Assembly (NCBI GenBank): GCA_003133545.1
Contig: PKYA01000075.1
Coordinates: forward strand, 14,647 to 61,864
Length of the DNA stretch: 47,218 nt
Direction: 5' to 3'
From: Acidimicrobiaceae bacterium
Lineage (GTDB): Bacteria > Actinomycetota > Acidimicrobiia > Acidimicrobiales > RAAP-2
Position 1 is the stretch's first letter. Each line of letters opens with the position of its first letter. Below are positions 1 through 7,428 of this stretch, one piece after another. The position numbers were made by a program, and so were the translations under genes. Under the pieces are notes generated by a model. It saw only the letters and a list, made by a program, of their open reading frames with translations, had not been told where the DNA came from and did no database searches.

Positions 1-824
1 GCCTGGATGAAATTGGCGTGCTTCTCGGAGACGTGTGCCGTGCCCACGCGGAATCCCTTGAGGCCCGCCTCCTCGATCAGCCGTCCGGCCGAGTCGCCCG
101 GCGGGTTGGTGAAGACCGACCCCGCATTGGACCCTCCAGGCTGGTGCGCCCGCCGCCAACGGACGATGGACGACACTTCGGCCTGCTCTGCGGCGGTCTC
201 GCCCCTGGTCACCCCCAGCTCGGCCGCCACCACCACCTGAGAAGCGGTGAGCGCTGACGACCGGTAGCCGTAGCGCAACGCTTCGGCATCATCAGTGCCC
301 TCCGCGCCGTGGAGGAGATCGACCCAGGTGTAGCGCAGCAGGCACCCGGCCATCTCCGACCCGTGCCCGCCGGCGTTCATGCGCACGGCACCGCCCACCG
401 TGCCGGGCACCCCGACGGCCCAGGACAGTCCGGACCAGCCGGCGTCCGCCGCCTGGCGGGCCACGACGGGGAGCGGTGCCGACCCTCCGGCGCTGACCAC
501 GAACGGCGGCGCACCCTCCGGGGCGGGAGCGGGCAGACGCACCGCGTTGAACCCGTTGCCCAGGCGGACCGCCACCCCGTCGAATCCGGCGTCTGCGACC
601 AGGAGGTTCGAGCCCCGGCCCACCACGCACACCGGCACCTCGCTGCCGAGGAGGGCGTGACGGAGCGCACGCAGGTCGTCGGGCCCGTCCACCTCCACGA
701 AGAGCGCGGCGGGTCCCCCCACCCCGTACGTCGTCAAGGGGCCCAGGGGCAGGTGGCGCGCCGCCCGCGGGCCCAGCTCGTCCGCCAACGCGTCGAAACG
801 GGCGCGCAGCGCGCTCGAGGTCAC
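1..824 (-). CDS. murB: UDP-N-acetylenolpyruvoylglucosamine reductase MurB (C-terminus cut by window edge)
   Basis: MurB is the cytoplasmic flavoenzyme that reduces UDP-GlcNAc-enolpyruvate to UDP-MurNAc with NADPH. I translated 274 codons from a GTG that overlaps the murC stop (GTGA, 4 bp); the frame stays open to the left edge, so the last residues are missing. The FAD-binding motif GRGSNLLV lies at residues 69-76, a second FAD-domain motif GVPGTVGGAVRMNAG at about 138-152, and the C-terminal signature NAGSVFTNP followed by AGRLIEEAGLKG and VSEKHANF at 233-272. These are standard type I/II MurB landmarks. It is the last visible gene of the dcw operon, and ftsQ/ftsA/ftsZ would normally follow beyond position 1. 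Identity is very secure; only the C-terminus is unseen. Confidence 0.96.
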   Translation of the reverse strand, partial: MTSSALRARFDALADELGPRAARHLPLGPLTTYGVGGPAALFVEVDGPDDLRALRHALLGSEVPVCVVGRGSNLLVADAGFDGVAVRLGNGFNAVRLPAPAPEGAPPFVVSAGGSAPLPVVARQAADAGWSGLSWAVGVPGTVGGAVRMNAGGHGSEMAGCLLRYTWVDLLHGAEGTDDAEALRYGYRSSALTASQVVVAAELGVTRGETAAEQAEVSSIVRWRRAHQPGGSNAGSVFTNPPGDSAGRLIEEAGLKGFRVGTAHVSEKHANFIQ

Positions 825-2218
825 CACCGGGGCGACTCCAGCAATTCGTCAGGCAGCGCGGTCAGGTCCCCTGCGCCCAGCGTCAGGCACAAATCGCCCG
901 GGCGCAGCATCGACCCGACGACCTGGCGCAGCTCTTCCCAGCTTGGTGCGTAGACCACGGGCAGCCGCTGGTCCAGGCTGCGCACGGCATCGGCCACCAG
1001 GAGCCCCGAGATGCCCGGCACCGGCGCCTCGCCCGCCCCGTACACATCGGTCACCACCAGGGCGTCGGCATCGGCGAACGCCTCGCCGAACTGCTGCGCC
1101 AGCTCAGCGGTGCGGGAATAGCGATGCGGCTGGAAGACGGCCACGATGCGGGACCAACCCCCCGACTTGGCCGTGGCCAGGGCGGCCCGGACGGCGAAGG
1201 GGAGGTGGGCGTAGTCGTCGACGAAGGTCACGCCGTTGGCCTCCCCTCGGAACTCGAAGCGCCGGGTCACGCCGGCGAACCGGGCCAGGGCAGCAGCCGC
1301 CACGGGGAACTCCACCCCCACCTGCAGCGCCAGCACCACGGCCAGGGCGGCGTTGCGGGCATTGTGCAGACCGGGCACCCCGAGCGTGAGCGTGCCCAGC
1401 GTGCCCTCGGGGCCGCGGAGCGAGAAGGACACCGAGCTCCGGCTCAAAGCGATGTCCGACATGGCGTACTCGGCACCCGCATCCGTGCCCACGCGCAGCG
1501 AACCATGCGCGCGCCCGATCGCGGCCGCCTCGACGTCGTCCGCCGACACCACCGACCCGGCGGACGCCTGGGCGACGAACTCGTCGAACGCGGCCCGGAG
1601 CCGCCCAAACGTCCCGTAGTGGTCGAGATGGTCAGACTCCACGTTGGTCAAAAGAGCCCAGTCGGGGCGCAGCTCCACGAATGTGCCGAAGCTCTCATCG
1701 GCCTCCACCACGAGCCACTCGCCGACGTCCCACACCGCGTTGGTGCCGACCTCGTTGACATCGGCACCGATGAGGAAGGAGGGGTGGAGACCGGCCTCGA
1801 TCAATATGAGGGACAGCATCGATGCCGTTGTCGTCTTGCCTTTTGTGCCCGCCACCGCCAGGCAGCGACGGGTGGCGCAGATGGCGGCCAGCATGCCGGA
1901 CCGGGGAATGACGAGGGCTCCGTCTCGTGCCGCGGCGGTGATCTCAGGGTTGGAGAGGGCCACGGCCGGGGAGAAGGTCACGGCATCGACCTGGCCCACG
2001 TTGTCCGCCCGGTGCCCGACCGCCACCGCGATGCCATGGGACCGCAGGCGGACCGCAACCGGCGAGTCCTTGAGATCCGAGCCCGACACGACGTGGCCCA
2101 TGGCGCGCAGGACCAGTGCGATGGCGCTCATGCCGGCACCGCCGATCCCGACGATATGGATCCGACGGGGCAAACGCAGGTCCAGCGCGACAGCGCGGTC
2201 GGCGGGCTCAGCGGGCAT
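821..2218 (-). CDS. murC: UDP-N-acetylmuramate--L-alanine ligase MurC
   Basis: MurC attaches L-Ala to UDP-MurNAc using ATP, the first amino-acid ligase step of peptidoglycan precursor synthesis. From ATG 2218 the protein has 465 residues, the usual length. It shows the N-terminal Rossmann motif HIVGIGGAGMSA (21-32), the Mur ligase P-loop GTKGKTT (124-130) and the C-terminal-domain stretch FQPHRYSRT. The ATG at 2218 was chosen over in-frame starts at 2224 and 2308 because a GGTGG sits six bases ahead of it and the overlap with murG is then only 11 bp. It lies between murG and murB in the same transcript. It is the only one of the four Mur amino-acid ligases besides MurE encoded in this cluster. 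Confidence 0.96.
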   Translation of the reverse strand: MPAEPADRAVALDLRLPRRIHIVGIGGAGMSAIALVLRAMGHVVSGSDLKDSPVAVRLRSHGIAVAVGHRADNVGQVDAVTFSPAVALSNPEITAAARDGALVIPRSGMLAAICATRRCLAVAGTKGKTTTASMLSLILIEAGLHPSFLIGADVNEVGTNAVWDVGEWLVVEADESFGTFVELRPDWALLTNVESDHLDHYGTFGRLRAAFDEFVAQASAGSVVSADDVEAAAIGRAHGSLRVGTDAGAEYAMSDIALSRSSVSFSLRGPEGTLGTLTLGVPGLHNARNAALAVVLALQVGVEFPVAAAALARFAGVTRRFEFRGEANGVTFVDDYAHLPFAVRAALATAKSGGWSRIVAVFQPHRYSRTAELAQQFGEAFADADALVVTDVYGAGEAPVPGISGLLVADAVRSLDQRLPVVYAPSWEELRQVVGSMLRPGDLCLTLGAGDLTALPDELLESPRW

Positions 2219-3350
2219 GGGCATCCACCAGTTCTGCGACACGCGCCGCCGCGTCGGGATGGCCGAGCTCCCGTGCTGCCGCGCCCATCGCGGCCAGGCG
2301 GCCGGCATCGGCCAAGAGCGCCGTCAGCTCGGAGTCCAGTCGCTCGGCGCTGCACTCGTCATCGGGGACCATGATCGCCGCCCCGGCGGCCACGAGCGCC
2401 TGGGCGTTGCGCGTCTGATGGTCACGGGGCGCCCCGGGGAGAGGGACCAGCACCGACGGAACCCCGGACACCAGCAGCTCGGCCACCGTCATGGCGCCAG
2501 CGCGGCACACGCACAGGTCGGCTGCCCGGTAGACCTCTGCCATCCGCTCCTCGAAGGGCACCACCTGATAATGCAGCCCCGCACCCGCCGGTGGGTGGTC
2601 GAGGTCGCCCGGTCCCGGCCGGGCGAACCGCGCGTAGTCGCGCCGACCGGCCACGTGGTAGAGCGAAAGCCCTGCTCTGTCGGCCCAACGATCGGCCAGT
2701 CCAGCCACCGCCGTGTTGATGCGAAGGGCCCCCAAGGAGCCCCCGACCGCTGCCACGGCGCGACCGTCCCGGGGCAGCCCGAGAAGCCCCTTGGCCTCCT
2801 GCCTGCCCTCGGGAGATCTGTCCAGCGTGCGCAGCGCAGGGAGGACCGGCGTGCCGGTGACGTGCGCCCGGGGCAGGTCGGTCCCGGGAAAAGCCACCGC
2901 GTTGACGGCGGCGAAACGGCCGAGGAGGGCGTTGACGGCTCCAGGCACGGCATCGGTGTTCACGAGGACCATCGGGACCCGCGTGAGCACGGCGGCCACC
3001 CCGGCGGGGAAGCTGGCGTAGCCGCCGACCACCACGACGACCCGGGGCCGGCGGCGCAGGAACGATCCCAGCGCCATGGCGGTGGCTCGCAACAGCCCGA
3101 TCCCCGCGCCGGCGTTGGCCCACAAGGCGCGCGGCTGCAGGCTCCGGCGGATGCCCCGACCGGGCAGCAGGGTGAACGGGAATTCGAGCGCGGGCCAGGC
3201 GATTGCCTCCTGGCCCCGGCGCGAGCCATAGAGCTCAATGGATCCGGCGGCGTGCCCGCGCGCCACGAGCGCCCGGGCGATCTGCAGTGACGGCACGACG
3301 TGACCTCCGGTCCCGCCGCCGGCAATCACGATGCCGCGCCCTTTCGTCAC
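2208..3350 (-). CDS. murG: Undecaprenyl-PP-MurNAc-pentapeptide GlcNAc transferase MurG
   Basis: MurG is the GT28 membrane-associated enzyme that adds GlcNAc to lipid I, forming lipid II. The GTG at 3350 overlaps the ftsW stop by 4 bp (GTGA) and gives 380 residues, slightly longer than the usual 355-365. Family motifs seen are GGGTGGH near residues 11-17, GGSLGALRIN in the middle, and the donor-binding GAMTVAELL near the C-terminal third followed by PLPGAPRDHQTRNA. An apparent much longer open frame upstream is only the ftsW reverse reading and has no start evidence. The order ftsW-murG-murC is the common one. Confidence 0.95.
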   Translation of the reverse strand: MTKGRGIVIAGGGTGGHVVPSLQIARALVARGHAAGSIELYGSRRGQEAIAWPALEFPFTLLPGRGIRRSLQPRALWANAGAGIGLLRATAMALGSFLRRRPRVVVVVGGYASFPAGVAAVLTRVPMVLVNTDAVPGAVNALLGRFAAVNAVAFPGTDLPRAHVTGTPVLPALRTLDRSPEGRQEAKGLLGLPRDGRAVAAVGGSLGALRINTAVAGLADRWADRAGLSLYHVAGRRDYARFARPGPGDLDHPPAGAGLHYQVVPFEERMAEVYRAADLCVCRAGAMTVAELLVSGVPSVLVPLPGAPRDHQTRNAQALVAAGAAIMVPDDECSAERLDSELTALLADAGRLAAMGAAARELGHPDAAARVAELVDAHAR

Positions 3351-4678
3351 CGACCTCGCCGGTGGGCGGACGGGGTGCGCGTCATGGGCCGCGCCCGGCC
3401 GCCACGTGGCACTTCGATCAAGCCGGGCGGTCCGGCGCCACGCTCTTGGCGGGCGATGTTGATCAAGATCCCGGCCGCGATCAGGGTGATGACGAGGGAA
3501 GACCCCCCATAGGAGATGAACGGCAGGGGTATCCCGGTCACGGGCAGGACGCCCACGACCGCACCGATGTTGATGACCGTCTCGCTGGCCAGCCAGGCGA
3601 CCAGACCCACCGCCAGGAGGCCCCCGAAGCGATCCGGCGACCGTGTGGCGGCGCGGATCCCGAACCAGACGAAGACGCCGAGGAGCACCAGCACCAGTGC
3701 GGCGCCGATGAAGCCGAGCTCCTCCCCTATGACGGAGAAGATGAAGTCGGTCTGGGCATTGGGGAGGAAGCCCCACTGTTGCTGCCCCCCACCGAGACCG
3801 GCGCCGACCAGATGGCCCGAGCCCAGCCCGATCAGGGACTGGACCACCTGGTAGCCCGATCCGGACCCGTGGGCGGCGGGATCGAAGAAGGAGAGGAGAC
3901 GTTCCCGCCGGTACGGCGACGCCACGGCCACGACCACGCCCACGCCGGCGAGGAAGGTGAGGATCTTGAACAACGGCCCCAGACGCACCCCGGAGACGAA
4001 GAGCAGCGACAAGGCGATGCACGCCATGACCATCGCCGTGCCGAGGTCGGGCTGGGCCACGATGAGCACGCCGGCGCCGGCCGTGACCAAGAGGAGCGGC
4101 CCGAGGATGCGGCGGTCCGTCGCCCCTTCGTCGAGCCGGCGGGCGATGAGATCGGCCGCGAACACCGCCAGTGCCAACTTCATCAGTTCGGAGGGCTGGA
4201 GCCGGAACTGGCCGAACCCCACCCACCGACTCGAACCCTGGGCGCGCACGCCGAGCCCTGGTACCAGGACCACGAGCAGCAGGGCAAAGGTCACGAGCAG
4301 GAGGAGCGGGCTAAAGCGGCGAAGCTTGCGGTAGTCCACCCGCACGGCGGCGCCGAACGCGATCACCCCCACCGCCATCCACATGCACTCGCGGAGCAGG
4401 ATCGCCCACGGGCTCCCATACAGCGAAATGGACACCACCGAAGAGGCGGAGCCGACCATCACCAAACCGATCACGCACAAGAGGGCCACCGCGACGGCCA
4501 GGACGGTGGCGGTCGGCAACTCGTGGATCGTTGCCACCAGTCCCGCAGTACGCGGCCCCCTCGCCCTCTTCGGCGGTGCCTTGGTGTGCGGCCTCGCCTC
4601 GCGCTCGGTTGGCGGAGCCACGAGGCCGCGCACTCGGCGCGGCGCTGTGGGGTTGGCAGTGGCGTTGGCCGGTGTCAT
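3347..4678 (-). CDS. ftsW: Lipid II polymerase FtsW (SEDS family)
   Basis: FtsW is the SEDS-family peptidoglycan glycosyltransferase of the divisome, a roughly ten-helix inner-membrane protein that works with its cognate class B PBP (ftsI here). The translation shows repeated hydrophobic helices, the loop with GSGYQVVQSLIGLGSGHLVG, and the C-terminal signature LPVTGIPLPFISYGGSS. The 443-residue form starts at ATG 4678, with a GAGG about eight bases upstream; a GTG at 4729 would add 17 residues and has an AGGGG ahead of it, so the start is open. The cluster position argues for FtsW rather than RodA. murD, often found directly upstream of ftsW, is missing: only about 97 bp separate the mraY stop from this start. 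Confidence 0.93.
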   Translation of the reverse strand: MTPANATANPTAPRRVRGLVAPPTEREARPHTKAPPKRARGPRTAGLVATIHELPTATVLAVAVALLCVIGLVMVGSASSVVSISLYGSPWAILLRECMWMAVGVIAFGAAVRVDYRKLRRFSPLLLLVTFALLLVVLVPGLGVRAQGSSRWVGFGQFRLQPSELMKLALAVFAADLIARRLDEGATDRRILGPLLLVTAGAGVLIVAQPDLGTAMVMACIALSLLFVSGVRLGPLFKILTFLAGVGVVVAVASPYRRERLLSFFDPAAHGSGSGYQVVQSLIGLGSGHLVGAGLGGGQQQWGFLPNAQTDFIFSVIGEELGFIGAALVLVLLGVFVWFGIRAATRSPDRFGGLLAVGLVAWLASETVINIGAVVGVLPVTGIPLPFISYGGSSLVITLIAAGILINIARQERGAGPPGLIEVPRGGRARPMTRTPSAHRRGR

Positions 4679-4775
4679 GCCAGCGACCTCGCGGACCCGC
4701 GCGCGCAACAGCAGTCCGACACCCGACACATGCCCCTAGTTTCGCCCATGGCGTGCCGGGAGTGGTGGAGCGTCC

Positions 4776-5816
4776 TCACGTGAATTTCGCCACGGAGAGG
4801 AAGTCGGCGTAGAAGATCCCGAGCCCGACGGCGACAAAGAGGCCGCCCAGGACCCAGAAGCGGACGATCACCGTCGTCTCGGGCCACCCGCCGAGCTCGA
4901 AGTGATGGTGGATAGGGGCCATGCGGAAAATGCGGCGATGGAAAACGCGGAAGCTCACGACCTGCGCGATTACCGAAAGGGTCTCCATGACGAAGAGGCC
5001 GCCGATGATCGGCAGCAAGAGGTCCAGATTCAACAACAGGCAGAGCGCTGCCAACCCGGCTCCTATCGCCAAGGAACCGGTGTCGCCCATGATGATCTTG
5101 GCCGGCGCGGCGTTCCACCAAAGGAACCCGATGCACGAGCCCGCCATGGCGACGGCAACCAACGACAGATCGATGGCCGAGGCGGGAAGGACGTGGTAGA
5201 TGCTCTGGTGCCGGAAGATCCAGTAGCCCATGATCGCCAGCACGGCGAAGCAGAAAGTCGATGAACCGGCCGCCAGGCCGTCGACCCCGTCGGTGATGTT
5301 CACGGCATTCGACGTCCCGACCATGACCAGCACGGCAAACACGACCCAGCCGACCTGTCCCAACCCGATGCCCGGAACGGTGACGCGGGTAAACGACAGC
5401 GCCGTGGAGGTGTGGGCCCAGTGCACGGCGAGCTCGGCGAACAACACGGCACAGGCAACCTGGGCGGAGAACTTCGCCCGCTTGTTCAAACCCAGGCTCC
5501 GCTGATGGCGCACCTTGATCCAGTCGTCCAGGAAGCCGATGAGGCCGAATGTCACGACGGCCAGGATCGCCAGGTACCCCGTGCGCGAGAACCGGACCTG
5601 CGTGCCGAAGTGACCGATGGCGTACCCGAGAACCACGCCGCAGACGATGGCCAGGCCGCCCATTGTGGGCGTTCCGGCCTTGACGCTGTGGCTCGCCGGG
5701 CCATCCGTGCGGATGGGCTGCCCGATGCCCTGGCTGCGGAGCCAGCGCAAAAGGACCGGGGTGGCGAGAATGCTCACCCACAGGGCAATCCCTCCTGAGT
5801 CACCCAGCCCGAGCAC
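4776..5816 (-). CDS. mraY: Phospho-N-acetylmuramoyl-pentapeptide transferase MraY
   Basis: MraY is the integral membrane enzyme that transfers phospho-MurNAc-pentapeptide to undecaprenyl phosphate, making lipid I. The 346-residue product has the expected ten-helix hydrophobic pattern, the substrate loop GQPIRTDGP and KAGTPTMGG (32-54), the catalytic Asp pair in GFLDDWIK (94-101), the NAVNITDGVDGLA motif and the HHH motif in APIHHHFE. It starts at GTG 5816, three bases after the murE stop; an AGGAGG inside the gene (about 5790-5797) precedes a second in-frame GTG that would remove 13 residues, so a shorter start is possible. murF is absent between murE and mraY. Confidence 0.95.
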   Translation of the reverse strand: MLGLGDSGGIALWVSILATPVLLRWLRSQGIGQPIRTDGPASHSVKAGTPTMGGLAIVCGVVLGYAIGHFGTQVRFSRTGYLAILAVVTFGLIGFLDDWIKVRHQRSLGLNKRAKFSAQVACAVLFAELAVHWAHTSTALSFTRVTVPGIGLGQVGWVVFAVLVMVGTSNAVNITDGVDGLAAGSSTFCFAVLAIMGYWIFRHQSIYHVLPASAIDLSLVAVAMAGSCIGFLWWNAAPAKIIMGDTGSLAIGAGLAALCLLLNLDLLLPIIGGLFVMETLSVIAQVVSFRVFHRRIFRMAPIHHHFELGGWPETTVIVRFWVLGGLFVAVGLGIFYADFLSVAKFT

Positions 5817-5819
5817 GGG

Positions 5820-7343
5820 CTAGGCGCCTTCGGGGGGGGCCTCGGCGGGCGGCGGCGCAATCCATTTGGCCGGGTCGGGATATCGGCCCGAGAGCAACCG
5901 GCGCGCCTCAACGACGTCGTCGAACGGCAGTCTCCGACCGCCCACCTCCTGGTAGGTCTCGTGGCCCTTGCCGGCGATGACGACCACGTCCCCGGGCCGG
6001 GCATCCGCCAGCGCACCGGCAATGGCGAGCCGCCGATCAGGCTCGACGACGTAGCTCGTAGGTTCCGGCGTTTCCGAGACGATCCCGGCCCGCACCTCTT
6101 CGATGATGGCGAGCGGATCTTCATCGCGGGGGTTGTCCGAGGTCAGGATGGCCACATCACTCAGGCGCGCCGCCACGCGCCCCATCTTCGGCCGCTTGGC
6201 CCGGTCCCGGTTTCCCCCGCATCCGAACACGGCCAGCACCCTGCCCTGTTCTGCCAGGGCCCGGGCCTCCCGCAGGAGCACCTCGAGCCCTGCCGGCGTA
6301 TGCGCATAGTCGACGATCACGGTGAACGGCGGAGAACCGTCTTCGGCCTGGTGCTGGCGGGGCGGTGCGGCAATGACCTGGAACCGGCCCGGCGGGGATG
6401 AGACCGAAGGGAAGGCGCGCGCCACGTCTGACGCCTCGAGCCCCAACGCCAGCGCCGTTTCGGCGGCCAACAAGGCGTTGTCCACGTTGATCGCGCCGGT
6501 CATCGGTGTGGTGACCCGTTGGCCGCGCCACGTGAATTGCGTACGCCCAGGCTGCAGCACTATGTCACTGGCATCGCCGTGCCGCACAGCGACCATTGGA
6601 ATGCGCGCCTCGCGCAGCAGTCGTTGGCCCCAGCGATCATCGGCGCTGACCACCCCGCGCAATGCATGCTCGGGGCTGAAGAGCGAGCTCTTGGCCTCGA
6701 AGTACGCCTCCATCGTGCCGTGGTAGTCGAGGTGATCGTGGCTGAGGTTGGTGAAGACGGCGACATCGAAATGGATGCCCTCCACCCGTGACTGCACCAG
6801 CGCGTGGCTCGAAACCTCCATGGCCACCGCATGGCGGAGGCCGTCGGCGCGCTGATGGTCCCGCACCCCGGCCAGCACACGCTGCACCTCGGGGGCCTCG
6901 GGCGTCGTGCGGGCCCCCGAGAGAGTGCCCATGACATTGGTGGGTCGCCCGGTGGCTTGCAGCAGATCACCCAGCAGATGGGTCACCGTCGTCTTTCCGT
7001 TCGTCCCGGTCACGCCGATCATCAGGAGGTCCCGGGACGGATGCCCGTAGAACGCTGCCGCCAGGCGGGCCATGGCGGGTCGCATGGTGCCCGGGGCAAC
7101 CAGGGCCTGGACCACGGGCCGGCCGAGCAGCTCGGGGACGAGGTGTTCGCACAACAGCCCCACCGCTCCCCGAGCCACGGCATCTGTCGCGAACGCGTGG
7201 CCGTCGCTCCATTGCCCGGGCACGCAGCAGAACAGGTCCCCGGGCACCACCCGCCGGCTGTCATGGGCGATGCCACTGATATCCACCGCGGCGGGATCCC
7301 CCGCAGTCTCGATGACCTCTATATCGTCGAAGAGAAGGTTCAT
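5820..7343 (-). CDS. murE: UDP-MurNAc-tripeptide synthetase MurE (meso-DAP type)
   Basis: MurE adds the third stem residue to UDP-MurNAc-L-Ala-D-Glu. From ATG 7343 it has 507 residues, with P-loop TGTNGKTT (112-119), the carbamylated-lysine region YFEAKSSLF around residue 218, and the specificity motif DNPR at 403-406, which in characterised MurE proteins marks meso-diaminopimelate rather than lysine use. The C-terminal binding motif GKGHETYQ is present. A GTG at 7370 would add nine residues; neither start has a strong ribosome site. A hairpin lies between it and the ftsI stop. The tail after RYPDPAKW is Pro/Ala-rich and short. MurF does not follow, contrary to the usual order. Confidence 0.95.
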   Translation of the reverse strand: MNLLFDDIEVIETAGDPAAVDISGIAHDSRRVVPGDLFCCVPGQWSDGHAFATDAVARGAVGLLCEHLVPELLGRPVVQALVAPGTMRPAMARLAAAFYGHPSRDLLMIGVTGTNGKTTVTHLLGDLLQATGRPTNVMGTLSGARTTPEAPEVQRVLAGVRDHQRADGLRHAVAMEVSSHALVQSRVEGIHFDVAVFTNLSHDHLDYHGTMEAYFEAKSSLFSPEHALRGVVSADDRWGQRLLREARIPMVAVRHGDASDIVLQPGRTQFTWRGQRVTTPMTGAINVDNALLAAETALALGLEASDVARAFPSVSSPPGRFQVIAAPPRQHQAEDGSPPFTVIVDYAHTPAGLEVLLREARALAEQGRVLAVFGCGGNRDRAKRPKMGRVAARLSDVAILTSDNPRDEDPLAIIEEVRAGIVSETPEPTSYVVEPDRRLAIAGALADARPGDVVVIAGKGHETYQEVGGRRLPFDDVVEARRLLSGRYPDPAKWIAPPPAEAPPEGA

Positions 7344-7376
7344 CTGCACGGTTCGCACGGTCGCCGCCACAGCGAA

Positions 7377-7401
7377 GGAGGCACGGGAGCTCCGTGCCTC
7401 C
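7377..7401 (-). other. Perfect 10-bp hairpin between ftsI and murE
   Basis: GGAGGCACGG at 7377-7386 is the exact reverse complement of 7392-7401, with a 5-nt loop. On the transcribed (minus) strand it sits 27 bases after the ftsI stop and 33 bases before murE. No T-run follows, so it is not a clear intrinsic terminator. Because GGAGG lies in the stem it could instead act as a processing site, or sequester a ribosome site in the alternative longer murE reading. Confidence 0.55.
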
Positions 7402-7428
7402 CGCCATCGGCCCGCAGATGGTAGCGGG

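Noticed and set aside
3203-4783. Plus-strand open frame of over 500 codons across ftsW/murG
   Set aside because: It is the complement of clearly identified ftsW and murG, has low-complexity composition rich in Gln, Glu, His and Gly, and no recognisable domain.
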